Assembly: GCA_020850415.1 (NCBI GenBank)
Contig: JADZER010000053.1
Span: forward strand, 1-64,000
Direction of reading: 5' to 3'
Origin: Phycisphaerales bacterium
GTDB taxonomy: Bacteria; Planctomycetota; Phycisphaerae; Phycisphaerales; UBA1924
Length of the DNA stretch: 64,000 nucleotides
Positions within the stretch are counted from its first letter, which is position 1; each line of letters begins with the position of its first letter. Under the pieces are notes generated by a model. That model was not told where the DNA came from, did not search any database, and was given only the letters and a program-made list of their open reading frames with translations. Made by a program: the position numbers and the translations under genes. This document shows, in pieces, positions 17,401 through 25,230 of this stretch.

Positions 17401-18154
17401 GGGTCAGATCGGCGGGTCGCACCACTGGTCGGCGGCGATGGACCTGGTGAACGAGGGGTCGATCGGGTTCGAGAGCGCGCCCAGCCGGGTGCTGACGATG
17501 CTGCCGGACACGCTGGCGAACGCGGGGACGATCGTCGCGAATGGCGGGACGGTGCGGGTGAGGCCGCAGGCGTCGCTGGTCAATACCGGCACGCTGCGGG
17601 GCGAGCTCGGGGCGACGCTCGAGGTGGACCTCGGCGGCCCGGTGTTCGTGAACGACGGGACGCTCGCGGCGGGTCCCGGCGGCAGGGTGCATGTGCTGGG
17701 CGACCTGACGGTCACGGCGACGGGCACGGTGCGGATCGAGATCAACGGGTTCACCTCGGCGGACATCGGGTTCCTGGAGGTGGACGGGCTGATGACGCGT
17801 GGGGGCACGATGCAGGTGGCGGGGGTTGACGGGTGGTCGCCCGAGTGCGTGCTGCTGGACTGCGTGAGCGCGGGCTCGTCGGCCGGGGCGTTCGACACGC
17901 TGGACCTGCCGGTGGCGCCGGCGGGGCACAAGAGCTTCCTGATTCTCGTGCCCGACGGCAGGACGATCCGCTTCGCGGTCAGCCCCGAGTCCGACTGGAA
18001 CTCCGACGGTCAGCTCGACACGCTGGACTTCCTGTCGTTCCTGAACTCGTGGGCGAGCGGCGAGTCGCGGGCGGACTTCAATCACGACGGGCGGATCGAC
18101 ACGCTGGACTTCCTGTCGTTCCTGAACTCGTGGGCGAACGGGTGCGACGGCTGA
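14471..18154 (+). CDS. Large repeat surface protein, LEPR-like N-terminus and dockerin C-terminus
   Basis: This 1227-residue protein starts with a planctomycete LEPR-type segment (VEQLEARLVLAS at about residues 14-25), a probable export signal. The middle is about 3.4 near-identical tandem units of 251-252 residues (landmark TTWTGAARLAAS; nucleotide positions 14948, 15701, 16457, 17213), rich in Gly/Thr/Ser short strands with GTITSTGGG-like turns, as expected for a parallel beta-helix or autotransporter-like adhesin. The end holds two dockerin-like modules (DWNSDGQLDTLDFLSFLNSW and DFNHDGRIDTLDFLSFLNSW) and finishes GCDG. It probably acts at the cell surface or in the matrix. It converges on the next gene with only 9 bases between stops. 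Confidence 0.85.
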   Translation: MRSSGSHRGGFGVSVEQLEARLVLASVVWDGGPSGTGTSWQDPANWAGDVLPANGDDVTISVAADPLILYSSGTLTLNSLMTDEDLRLSGGELGVSGAADINAVLSLSGGAMSGGSWDVTGGLLQPLANSSNAIRNAAIVGDITVDQPSARLKIEGTTTWTGAARLGASTTGLGFSGGASLPGDVVFEGAATGVRALTLVTAGTLTIPAGVEISTAPGFLGNGQVGGSLHWSAAMDLVNEGTIGFESTAARSLDFRAATVVNSSTIVCTTSELAFVTGFVNLGTITSTGGGAVFGGAWDNSAGTVNIVDGDLTLGGTFTTAGVGTINRSGTTTVDLTGALDNTGDTLAFSAATGSWTMEGGSITGGQMTSADGARLDMGTANSRLTDVQVVGDLVLAISSGRVQITGSTTWTGAARLAASTTTLGFSAGASLPGDVIFEGAATGVRAITMITAGTLTIPAGVEISTGPGFAGTGQIGGSQHWTAAMNLINEGAIGFEGLASRSLDFRATTVVNSSTIACTTSDLAFVTGFVNTGTITSTGGGAQFSGAWDNSAGTVSLTDGDLTLGGTFTTAGVGTINRSGTTTVDLTGALNNTGDTLAFSAATGSWTMEGGSITGGQMTSAGGARLDMGTNNNNRLTDVLVVGDLVLAITSGRVHIAGSTTWTGAARLAASITTLGFPGGATVPADIAFEGAGTGIRAITMVTAGTLTIPAGVAVYAEPGLLGTGQIGGSHHWSAAMNLVNEGAIGFESSASRSLDFRATTVVNHSTIVGTTSDLVFLTGFVNTGAITSTSGGAQFSGAWDNSAGTVNILDGDLTLGGTFTTAGVGTINRSGTTTVVLTGALDNTGDTLAFSAATGSWAMEGGTITGGQMTSADGARLDIGTNNNNRLTDVLVVGDLVLAISSGRVHIAGSTTWTGAARLAASATTLGFAGGSSVPADIAYEGAGTGIRAITMVTAGTLTIPAGVAVYAEPGFVGTGQIGGSHHWSAAMDLVNEGSIGFESAPSRVLTMLPDTLANAGTIVANGGTVRVRPQASLVNTGTLRGELGATLEVDLGGPVFVNDGTLAAGPGGRVHVLGDLTVTATGTVRIEINGFTSADIGFLEVDGLMTRGGTMQVAGVDGWSPECVLLDCVSAGSSAGAFDTLDLPVAPAGHKSFLILVPDGRTIRFAVSPESDWNSDGQLDTLDFLSFLNSWASGESRADFNHDGRIDTLDFLSFLNSWANGCDG
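14893..17480 (+). repeat. Long in-gene tandem repeat, period 753-756 bases, about 3.4 copies
   Basis: The string TGGACCGGCGCGGCGCGGCT recurs at 14948, 15701, 16457 and 17213. Flanking sequence matches over whole units, with long identical stretches between units 3 and 4. The high nucleotide identity points to recent duplication or gene conversion. Confidence 0.9.
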
Positions 18155-18163
18155 GCGGCCCGG

Positions 18164-20881
18164 TCAGAACTGCTGGGCGTTGTTGTTGAGGATGCTGCTG
18201 GTCCAGCGGTCGTCGGCCTGCGACCAGATTGCGCGGACCATGCGTTCGCTGGTGTCGCGTCCGATGAGCCAGATGTTGTTGTTGGACCGGATGATGACAT
18301 GGATGGGGCCGCGGATGACGCGGGGGTTGTTGACGGGGAGGACCTCGCTGAAGTCGGCGATCTCCCAGGCGTCGAAGCCGGGGGCCCACCAGTAGGCGAC
18401 CATGGCGCCGGCGGTGGTGATGCCGACGACGGTGAGGGCGTTCCACGGGGTGGTGTAGGTTGACATGGTGCCGGGCTTGTAGGTGGGCCCGTCGAACTTG
18501 GTGGTGAGGTTGGTGACCTCCCAGTTGCCCCTGAACATGGGTACCCACCAGAGGACCTCGGTCTCGCCGGCCTCGTTGAGCCCGGCGACATTGATGCCGT
18601 TCCAGCTGGTGAAGTAGATGGAGAGGGTGCCGGCGAGGGGGCCCGCGTCGGCGATGGCGGAGAGGGGGCTGGCCTCCCAGCCGTTGCTGCCCTGGAGGCT
18701 GAACCAGACGGTCCAGACCATGCCGTCGGCGTCGAGGCCGGCGATGATGGTGGTGCCCCAGTCGGAGACGCCGCCGGTCAGGGTGCCGGTGAGGGCGGGG
18801 ATGGTGTCGCCGTCGGCGCGGATCTCGTCGCGGGAGAGGTTGACCATGAAGGTCGAGCCCTGGCTCTCGACATAGGCGATGACATCGCCCTCGGCGTTGA
18901 GCGAGGCGAGGACATTGCGTCCGTCGTCGAGCCGGAGGTAGGTGGCGGCGGAGACGGGGATCTCGCCGTCCTCGCCGGCCTCCTCGGTGAGGTTGCGGAG
19001 GGTGTAGAGGCCGGACTCCTCGTCGCGGACCCAGAGGAGCATGCCGTCGGCGGTGGCGGCGGCGACCATGAAGGCGTCGGTGGCCTCGTCCTCCCAGGTC
19101 TGCATCTCGCCGATGATGCTGGCGGTGTCGTGGCGGAGGTTGAGCTTGGAGTAGTACCAGGAGCTGTCCTTGCCGAACTCCCAGACGGCCTGCTTTCCGG
19201 TGGGTGCGCGCCCGGGGAAGATGAAGTGCGGGAAGGGGACATCGGCGGGGTCGACCAGATCGTCGTCGGCGCCGTCGTCGTCCTCGCCGTAGGTGTCGAC
19301 ATAGCCCTCGTCGACGCCGCCGCCTCCGCCGCCGCCGCCGCCGCCGTCGTCGGTGGTGATGCCCAGGCTGTAGAGGCCGGAGGATGCCTGGTCGACGGAG
19401 CCGACGACGAGGAAGTACTGGGTGCCGCTGGTGACATCGTACTGCAGGGTGAGGGTGAGTGTGCCCTGGCCTGCGGAGACGGTCTTGAGCACATCGCCGG
19501 CCTGGTTCTTGAGGGTGAGGGTGGCGGCGAGGGGGCCGCCCGAGTCGCTCAGCGAGATGACCATCGACCCGGTGAGGGAGGAGGTCATGCGGAAGAGGTC
19601 TGTATCGTCGGCGGTCTCGAGCTCGCCGGTGTCGCTCCCGCCGCCGGTGGTGTTGATGGTGATGGGGGTGGCATTGTCGTAGTCTCCGTCGTCGGCGTGG
19701 TCGTCCTGGTCGCCGATGGTGCCGTCCTCGTCGCTGACGCGCATGCCCTGGCCGAGCACGGCGGAGGGGTCGGTGCTGTGGTTGACGCGGAGGTCGACGA
19801 AGGTCTTCTTGTCGGTCCCGAAGGCGACGAGGTGGGCCTCGCCGATGTCCTCGTAGGTGATGAGGACGGTGCGTCCCTCGGGGAGGAGGTTCCAGACGCC
19901 GGTGTGGACGACGGTCTGGGTGCCGTTGTCCCAGTCGGTGAGGTCGTACGCGGTGAGCGAGCCGTCGAGGTTGAGCTTGAGGTAGACGCTCTCGAAGGCG
20001 AGGAGGTCGTCGCCCCGGGCGGCGGCGGCGCTGCCGGAGAGGGCGGCGCCGAAGCGGTACTCGCCGGCGACCTCCGCGGAGGAGAGCGTGGCGCCGCGCC
20101 GGACGGCGACGGCGAGGTAGGTAAGCCCGTCGGCGTAGCTGAGGTCGGCGGCGGTGAGGAAGTTGCCGTCCTTGGAGACGGCGAAGTACTCCGAGTCGCC
20201 GATCTGGCCGAGGCCGAACGCCGAGAGCGACTCGATGAGCCCGCTGCCGGTGTCGATGCCCTCGAGGAGGTTGGCGGTGTAGGAGAAGTGGCCGGTGAGG
20301 TCGTTGATGGCGATGGTGCCGTAGGCGCCGTCGACGGTGGAGCTCTGCCCCGAGCCGCTGGTGGGGAGGGCGATGGCGGAGAAGTGCCAGCTGCCGTTGA
20401 GGTCGGGGATGGTGACGGAGGTGGGGAGCTGGTGGAGGAAGCTCAGGGCGCGCTGGTTATCGCCGGCGCCCTCCATGAGCCAGCCCAGGCCGAAGTCGTC
20501 TGCGTCGTTGAACGAGGAGCCGACATGGGTCCGGGACCCGCTGGTGTAGGTGAGGCCGAGCTTCCCGTCGATGTCGAGGCTGAACTCGCTCCAGCCGATG
20601 GCGTTGGGGCCGGAGAAGTCGGTGGCGCCGACCAGGCGCTGCTCGTCCACGGTGATGTGGAAGACCGTGGGGTCGCTGAAGCTGCCGCCGCCGGTGGTGG
20701 TGTGCTCGCCGGTCCACTGCCGGACCTCGGCGGTGTCGCCGCCGGCGTTGAGGACGAGTCGGACGCCGCCGAGATCGGCGGTGAGGAGCTGGCGTTGCTC
20801 GAGCCGCTCGCAGCCCAGCTCGCAGGCCAGCCCGGCCCTCTCGACAACACGACCAGTTCGGGAGCCATTCCGGTGACGCAT
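18164..20881 (-). CDS. Large surface protein with LEPR-like N-terminus and PPC-like domain
   Basis: The 905-residue protein carries LEQRQLLTAD at about residues 27-36, the planctomycete LEPR-type export motif. About residues 410-500 form a pre-peptidase C-terminal (PPC)-like beta domain (DDTDLFRMTSSLTGSMVISL, later GTQYFLVVGSVDQASSGLYS). A run of Gly codons (about 19317-19346) links it to a C-terminal half with repeated Trp/Asp-rich strand motifs (TTIIAGLDADGMVWTVWFSL, GINVAGLNEAGETEVLWWVP), propeller-like. GGAGGAGAT precedes the ATG at 20881; a further in-frame ATG at 20914 lacks one. Function is unknown. Confidence 0.75.
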   Translation of the reverse strand: MRHRNGSRTGRVVERAGLACELGCERLEQRQLLTADLGGVRLVLNAGGDTAEVRQWTGEHTTTGGGSFSDPTVFHITVDEQRLVGATDFSGPNAIGWSEFSLDIDGKLGLTYTSGSRTHVGSSFNDADDFGLGWLMEGAGDNQRALSFLHQLPTSVTIPDLNGSWHFSAIALPTSGSGQSSTVDGAYGTIAINDLTGHFSYTANLLEGIDTGSGLIESLSAFGLGQIGDSEYFAVSKDGNFLTAADLSYADGLTYLAVAVRRGATLSSAEVAGEYRFGAALSGSAAAARGDDLLAFESVYLKLNLDGSLTAYDLTDWDNGTQTVVHTGVWNLLPEGRTVLITYEDIGEAHLVAFGTDKKTFVDLRVNHSTDPSAVLGQGMRVSDEDGTIGDQDDHADDGDYDNATPITINTTGGGSDTGELETADDTDLFRMTSSLTGSMVISLSDSGGPLAATLTLKNQAGDVLKTVSAGQGTLTLTLQYDVTSGTQYFLVVGSVDQASSGLYSLGITTDDGGGGGGGGGGVDEGYVDTYGEDDDGADDDLVDPADVPFPHFIFPGRAPTGKQAVWEFGKDSSWYYSKLNLRHDTASIIGEMQTWEDEATDAFMVAAATADGMLLWVRDEESGLYTLRNLTEEAGEDGEIPVSAATYLRLDDGRNVLASLNAEGDVIAYVESQGSTFMVNLSRDEIRADGDTIPALTGTLTGGVSDWGTTIIAGLDADGMVWTVWFSLQGSNGWEASPLSAIADAGPLAGTLSIYFTSWNGINVAGLNEAGETEVLWWVPMFRGNWEVTNLTTKFDGPTYKPGTMSTYTTPWNALTVVGITTAGAMVAYWWAPGFDAWEIADFSEVLPVNNPRVIRGPIHVIIRSNNNIWLIGRDTSERMVRAIWSQADDRWTSSILNNNAQQF
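19317..19346. repeat. Trinucleotide CCG run encoding a poly-Gly linker
   Basis: A run of CCG triplets with one CCT on the plus strand, read on the minus strand as about nine consecutive Gly codons separating the PPC-like domain from the C-terminal half. Such tracts can vary in length by slippage. Confidence 0.7.
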
Positions 20882-21106
20882 CGCGATCTCCTCCGCCGCT
20901 CTGAGCATGTACAACCGCGGGGCCCCGCCGTGGGGCGAGGGATTCTCCCTCTACCAATACCACAGCCCGCTCGTGCGGCCAGTGTTCCGCTCCCCTCACC
21001 GGCCCTCCCAGGGCCATGAATCCTTGCGGACGATACGGCGGGACCGTGCTCGGGGTTCTTCCCGGACGCGGGGGCCCGCGTCAAAGCCGAACATTGACCG
21101 TACAAC

Positions 21107-21190
21107 TGCGGGCGACAGGAATCGAACCTGCAAGGCCTTTCGGCCACGGGAACCTAAATCCCGCGCGTCTGCCAGTTCCGCCACGCCCGC
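21107..21190 (-). tRNA. tRNA-Leu (anticodon UAG)
   Basis: The minus strand folds as a class II tRNA: acceptor GCGGGCG/CGCCCGC, D-arm with ACTGGCAGA, anticodon stem CGGGA/TCCCG around TTTAGGT (anticodon TAG at 21154-21156), long variable arm GGCCGAAAGGCC, and a T-arm with GGTTCGATTCC. It is 84 nucleotides long with discriminator A and no encoded CCA. Confidence 0.95.
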
Positions 21191-21302
21191 GTCCCCCGAT
21201 GGTACACCCGTCCCCTACCTGTCCCGCGGGCGTCGGGGCCCGTTTCCCATGCCCGAAACCCGCCCGAGCCGATCCCTACCGATGCCCTCGGAGGCCCGAC
21301 CC

Positions 21303-22157
21303 ATGCGTACGCGAGACTCAGCCGGACTAGCGCTTTCCCCCGTGTTCCTCAGAGTGGGGCTGGCGGTGGTGTTCGTGTGGGCGGGGCTGGGCAAGTTCAT
21401 GGCGACCATGGAGGTGCAGGGGGAGCAGGCGGCGATCCTCGCCAACTACGGCGTGATCCCCAACCCCCACGGGCCGAGCCCCGCCCCCATGCCGGAGACC
21501 AGGCCCGAGAGCCCGGGGTCCGAAGCCCCCGCGGAGGACAGCGCGCCGGCGCCGGGGTCCGACGGGCAGGCGGCGGGGGCCGGGGCGGGGGCGGTCCGGC
21601 TGGCCTCGTTCCAGAACCAGCCGACCGCGTGGGCGAGCGCGGCGGACTTCCCCGAGCCGGTGACGGTCAAGCGGTGGGCCGGGCTCCTGCTCGGGCTGCA
21701 CAGCGCGGCCCACCCGGGGCTCTCGGCCGACACCAGCGAGCCGCTCATGCCCCTGTGGCCGGACTTTGACCCCAAGACCGACTACGACCCGTGGCCGAAG
21801 TACGCGGCGTTGGCGGTGTCGCTGACCGAGCTGGTGGGCGGGATCCTGCTGGCGGTCGGCCTGCTCACGCGGCTGAGCGCCCTGGGGCTCGCGGGCGTGA
21901 TGGTCGGGGCGATGTGGCTCACGGTGATCGGCCCGGCGGTGCAGTCGGGCGACACGATGCTCGGGGTGCTGCCCAAGCACGACGCGTTCGACGGGGAGGC
22001 GTGGATGACGCCGCTGTGGCAGTTCTCGCTGTTCTGCATGGCGGTGGCGCTGTTCTTCGCGGGGCCGGGGACGATGAGCCTGGACCGGCTGCTGCTGGGC
22101 GGGCCGCCGAAGCCCACGCCGCCGAAGCCGGCGCCGGCGCCCGCGGCGAAGAAGTAG
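21303..22157 (+). CDS. DoxX-like membrane protein
   Basis: This 284-residue membrane protein begins with LRVGLAVVFVWAGLGKFMAT, the typical first helix of DoxX/DoxD-type proteins. A Pro/Ala-rich periplasmic or cytoplasmic insertion (about residues 55-150) precedes three more helices (YAALAVSLTELVGGILLAVG, LGLAGVMVGAMWLTVI, FSLFCMAVALFFAGP). DoxX family members are linked to redox or detoxification at the membrane, but the substrate here is unknown. The C-terminus is a Pro-Ala-Lys tail. GGAGG lies 8 bases before ATG 21303, which decides the start; an ATG at 21282 is also in frame. The frame is open upstream through the tRNA gene, which is clearly not coding. Confidence 0.8.
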   Translation: MRTRDSAGLALSPVFLRVGLAVVFVWAGLGKFMATMEVQGEQAAILANYGVIPNPHGPSPAPMPETRPESPGSEAPAEDSAPAPGSDGQAAGAGAGAVRLASFQNQPTAWASAADFPEPVTVKRWAGLLLGLHSAAHPGLSADTSEPLMPLWPDFDPKTDYDPWPKYAALAVSLTELVGGILLAVGLLTRLSALGLAGVMVGAMWLTVIGPAVQSGDTMLGVLPKHDAFDGEAWMTPLWQFSLFCMAVALFFAGPGTMSLDRLLLGGPPKPTPPKPAPAPAAKK

Positions 22158-22202
22158 GCCCCGGCGGGGAGGGGCGATCGCGCCGGCCCCCGGGCCTCGC
22201 GG

Positions 22203-22856
22203 CTACACGCGCGCCATGATCTCGTGCAGTTCCTTGCGGCGGATGTCGGGGACGACGCAGTCCGGCGCGGGGTAGCCCATGGGGACAAGCAGGAACGGAC
22301 GCTCGTGCTCGGGCCGGGCGAGGACCTTGGACAGGAAGCCCATGGGGCTGGGGGTGTGGGTGAGGGTGGCCAGGCCCGCGTGGTGGGCGGCGGCGAGGAG
22401 CAGGCCGGTGGCGATGCCCACGCTCTCGTTGGGGTAGTAGACCTGCTCGCCGTCGTCGGTGTGCATGAGCTTGAAGACGACAATGAGCCAGGGGGCGGTG
22501 TCGAGGAAGTCCTTGTGCTCGTCGGTGCCGAGGGGGGCGAGGTCGGCGAGCCAGGACTCGGGGGCGCGGCGGGAGTAGAACTCGCGCTCTTCTGCCTCCG
22601 CCGCGACGCGGATCTGGTGCTTGGTCTCGGGGTCGCTGACGGCGACGAAACGCCAGGGCTGCTTGTTGGCGCCGCTGGGGGCCGTGCCGGCGGCGCGGAT
22701 GACCCACTCGATGGTCTCGGCGGGGACGGGGGTGTCGGCGAACATGCGGACGGTGCGCCGGGTGCGCATGGTCTCGTAGAAGCGTCGGGCGGCCTCGTGG
22801 CTCGGGACGCCGGGGTCGTGGGGTGCAAAGGGGATGTGGTTGGGCGGGATCGCCAT
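22203..22856 (-). CDS. Nitroreductase family protein
   Basis: The 217-residue protein has the FMN-binding N-terminal signature of the nitroreductase fold (RTRRTVRMFADTPVPAETIE then RAAGTAPSGANKQPWRFVAV) and the later GLLLAAAHHAGLATLTHTPS active-site region. It should reduce a small substrate with NAD(P)H through bound FMN; the deiodinase-like subgroup is a possibility. AGGAGGTCCG immediately precedes the ATG at 22856, so the much longer open frame extending to 24719 is not used. It converges with the DoxX gene, 45 bases between stops. Confidence 0.85.
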   Translation of the reverse strand: MAIPPNHIPFAPHDPGVPSHEAARRFYETMRTRRTVRMFADTPVPAETIEWVIRAAGTAPSGANKQPWRFVAVSDPETKHQIRVAAEAEEREFYSRRAPESWLADLAPLGTDEHKDFLDTAPWLIVVFKLMHTDDGEQVYYPNESVGIATGLLLAAAHHAGLATLTHTPSPMGFLSKVLARPEHERPFLLVPMGYPAPDCVVPDIRRKELHEIMARV

Positions 22857-22982
22857 CGGACCTCCTCGGGCTCGGGACGGCACAAAGTACACGACCGGCG
22901 CGATACAAAGGGCCGCCGGCGGTGTCTTCTTCCAGGAGACCCCACGCACCCCGGCGCCGATCGCGGCCCAAGGAGCCCCACG

Positions 22983-24140
22983 ATGCGACGATTCTCCCTG
23001 CCCAGCCTCCTGCCCAGCCTGCTGCCGGCCCGCCTGCCCGCCCTGCTGCCCGCCGTGCTGTTGTCGCTCGCCGGGGGCGCGGCGTGCGCGCAGCCGGCGC
23101 CGAGCCTCGACCTGACGCCCGCCGAGGCCGCGGAGGCGCTGGAGGCGATGGCGCCGACGAACGCGGCGTTGGTGTACTACCAGCTGTTCATGCAGGAGGA
23201 CACGGACCTCAACATCGCCAGCCAGGCGTTCGAGTTCGAGCCGGTCGATCCGCAGCACCTGTCGATGTCGGTGGAGGACTCGGCCAAGAAGCTCGCCGAC
23301 TCGCAGGACCGCATCGAGCGGTTCATCTGGACGGCCCGGCTCCCCGAGTGCGACTTCGGGCTGCGGTACCAGGACGGGTGGGCGCTGCTGCTCCCGCACC
23401 TGGGGAAGATGCGGAACATGGCCCGGGTGCTGCGGGCCGATGCGGTGCGGATGGGCGGGCTCGGCGAGTGCGACAAGGCGGCCGACTGCGTGGACGGGAT
23501 GTTCGGTCTGGCGGAGCATGTGCGCCGGGACCGGGTGCTGATCTCGAGCCTGGTGAGCGCGGCGATCGCGAGGCTCGCGATCGACTCGGCGGTGCACCTC
23601 GCCGAGCATGGGCAGCTGACGGCCGAGGGCCGCGACATGCTGATCGCCCGGATCGAGGCGCTGCGCGCCGACGACTACTTCGGTCTGCTCGACTGCATGA
23701 CGATGGAGTACACCGTGTCGGCGGGGTGGGCGGCCATGATGCCCCCGGATGCCCGTGCGGGCGAGTGGCTCGCCTCGAGCATGGGCGAGGGGTTCGAGCA
23801 GCCGGAGGTCGCCGCACGCCTCGACAGCATGAGCCGCGAGGCGCTCTTCGCCGACATGGGGAAGATGGCCGGGTACTACCGCGGGGTCCAGCAGGTCTGG
23901 GACGACCCGCAGGCGATCGAGAAAGTCCAGGGTCTCGGCGCGCTCGTGGAGGTCGGGGCGTTCGGCGAGACGGGCCGGGTGTTCCTGGCGTCGATGGGGA
24001 ATGTCAAGACCAGCGAGCTGGCGATCCTGTCGGCCGTGGACGAGGCCCTCCCCAAGCTCATCGCGTACCGCCCACCCGAGCCGTCCGAGAAGCCCGCCGG
24101 TGCGCCCACGCCCGCAACCCCGGCGTCCGATCGGGAGTAA
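22983..24140 (+). CDS. Secreted hypothetical protein
   Basis: This 385-residue protein begins with a long Leu/Pro-rich signal peptide (residues 1-36, ending GAACAQ). The mature part is mostly helical, with tracts such as AIARLAIDSAVHLAEHGQLT and MDEVALIDARTL-like helices typical of planctomycete proteins of unknown function that measure or bind envelope components. AAGGAG sits 8 bases before ATG 22983. It is 16 bases upstream of the ECF sigma gene and may be co-transcribed with it. I do not recognise a catalytic motif. Confidence 0.7.
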   Translation: MRRFSLPSLLPSLLPARLPALLPAVLLSLAGGAACAQPAPSLDLTPAEAAEALEAMAPTNAALVYYQLFMQEDTDLNIASQAFEFEPVDPQHLSMSVEDSAKKLADSQDRIERFIWTARLPECDFGLRYQDGWALLLPHLGKMRNMARVLRADAVRMGGLGECDKAADCVDGMFGLAEHVRRDRVLISSLVSAAIARLAIDSAVHLAEHGQLTAEGRDMLIARIEALRADDYFGLLDCMTMEYTVSAGWAAMMPPDARAGEWLASSMGEGFEQPEVAARLDSMSREALFADMGKMAGYYRGVQQVWDDPQAIEKVQGLGALVEVGAFGETGRVFLASMGNVKTSELAILSAVDEALPKLIAYRPPEPSEKPAGAPTPATPASDRE

Positions 24141-24156
24141 GAGCAGCAGGAAGGCC

Positions 24157-24756
24157 ATGCACCCCGACGACCGGACACTGCTGCGGAAGACCCACGCCGG
24201 GCACGAGCCCTCCGCCCGGGAGCTGTGGCGCCGCCACGCCGGGTGGATGCTCGCGTTTGCGCGCACGATCACGGGCGACCGGCGGGGCGTGTCGGCGGAC
24301 GACATCGTGCAGTCGGTGTTCTGCCGCGTGCTCGCGCTGGACCGGTCGGCGGTCCGGGGCGTGCGGGATGTGCGCCCGTACCTGGCGCAGTCGACGCGTC
24401 GGGAGGCGCTCAACCAGCTCCGGGCTGTGCACCGGGCGGCCCAACGCGCGGCCGCGGGGGGCGCGGCGCGGGAGGCGGGCGGGCACGACGGGCCCGACTC
24501 TATTGACTCGGCCGCGCTGGCCCTGGCGGTTTCCCGCCTGCCGCGCCGGCTGCGGGAGGTTGTCCACCTCCGCCACATCGCGGGCCTGAGCACCGACGAG
24601 ACCGCGCTGGCGCTGGGCCTGCCGCGTGGGACGGTGGCAAGCCGCACGCACGCGGCGGTGCGCTCGCTGCGCGATATGCTCGCCCCGGAAACGACCGCCA
24701 CACACACCTCCCCCACCACTCATGCCGGAGAATCACGCCATGCCCTCGCCGAGTGA
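24157..24756 (+). CDS. ECF-type RNA polymerase sigma factor
   Basis: A 199-residue sigma-70 family protein. Region 2 includes ADDIVQSVFCRVLALD and region 4 includes LPRRLREVVHLRHIAGLSTD followed by ETALALGLPRGTVASRTHAA, a standard helix-turn-helix for -35 recognition. It should direct polymerase to a small regulon. AGGAAGG precedes the ATG. Its 3' end overlaps the following membrane-protein gene by 17 bases, which suggests translational coupling with a partner that controls it. Confidence 0.9.
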   Translation: MHPDDRTLLRKTHAGHEPSARELWRRHAGWMLAFARTITGDRRGVSADDIVQSVFCRVLALDRSAVRGVRDVRPYLAQSTRREALNQLRAVHRAAQRAAAGGAAREAGGHDGPDSIDSAALALAVSRLPRRLREVVHLRHIAGLSTDETALALGLPRGTVASRTHAAVRSLRDMLAPETTATHTSPTTHAGESRHALAE

Positions 24757-25168
24757 CCGCGAAACGCCCGACCTGCGCAGCCTGACGCCCGAGCCGGTCG
24801 GCGAGGCGCCCGCGGCGTTCCTGGCGGCGGTGCGGGCCCGGCGTCGTGTCGTCCGCTCCCAGCGTCTCAGCCTCGCGGCGGTCGCCGTCGCGGTCGGGCT
24901 GGTGGCCTGGCGGGTCGGCCCGTGGGCCGGGGGCCCGACCCCCACGGACCCGACCGGCGGGGGCCCCCGTCTGGTCGAGACCGGCGAGCCCGCGCCGGGC
25001 GGGTCGGAGGGGCAGATGACGCTCGCCTCGCTCCGCCGGCTGTACGCGGGGGCGACGGGGGAGGGCGAGTTCACGCTGCCCGAGCTTCCCCGGCTGGTGA
25101 CGGCCGGGCCCGGGGAGCCGCCGCTGCGCCTGATGGACACCGACCTCCTGCTCTCCGGCGGGGTGTGA
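24740..25168 (+). CDS. Small single-pass membrane protein, probable anti-sigma partner
   Basis: The 142-residue product has an N-terminal ~40-residue soluble part, one hydrophobic helix (SLAAVAVAVGLVAWRV, about residues 44-59) and a C-terminal segment rich in Pro/Gly and Leu. The gene overlaps the upstream ECF sigma gene by 17 bases. A regulatory anti-sigma role is inferred from position and topology; no ZAS zinc motif is seen. The ATG at 24740 is preceded by GGAG; ATG 24722 in the same frame would add six residues. Confidence 0.65.
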   Translation: MPSPSDRETPDLRSLTPEPVGEAPAAFLAAVRARRRVVRSQRLSLAAVAVAVGLVAWRVGPWAGGPTPTDPTGGGPRLVETGEPAPGGSEGQMTLASLRRLYAGATGEGEFTLPELPRLVTAGPGEPPLRLMDTDLLLSGGV

Positions 25169-25230
25169 GGGGGGCTCCGGTCGGGTCGCCCGGCTCACGC
25201 CCGCCCCGCCGCCGGGCCGATATCGGACTG

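Noticed and set aside
14486-18085. A 1199-residue open frame on the minus strand opposite the repeat surface protein
   Set aside because: Its composition is Arg/His/Pro-rich and it merely mirrors the tandem repeats of the real gene.
20907-21302. N-terminal extension of the DoxX gene through the tRNA-Leu gene
   Set aside because: The extension overlaps the tRNA and lacks protein-like features; GGAGG marks ATG 21303.
22203-24719. A long minus-strand frame that extends the nitroreductase by over 600 residues
   Set aside because: The extension lies over the hypothetical and sigma genes and is Arg-rich; a strong ribosome-binding site marks the short start at 22856.
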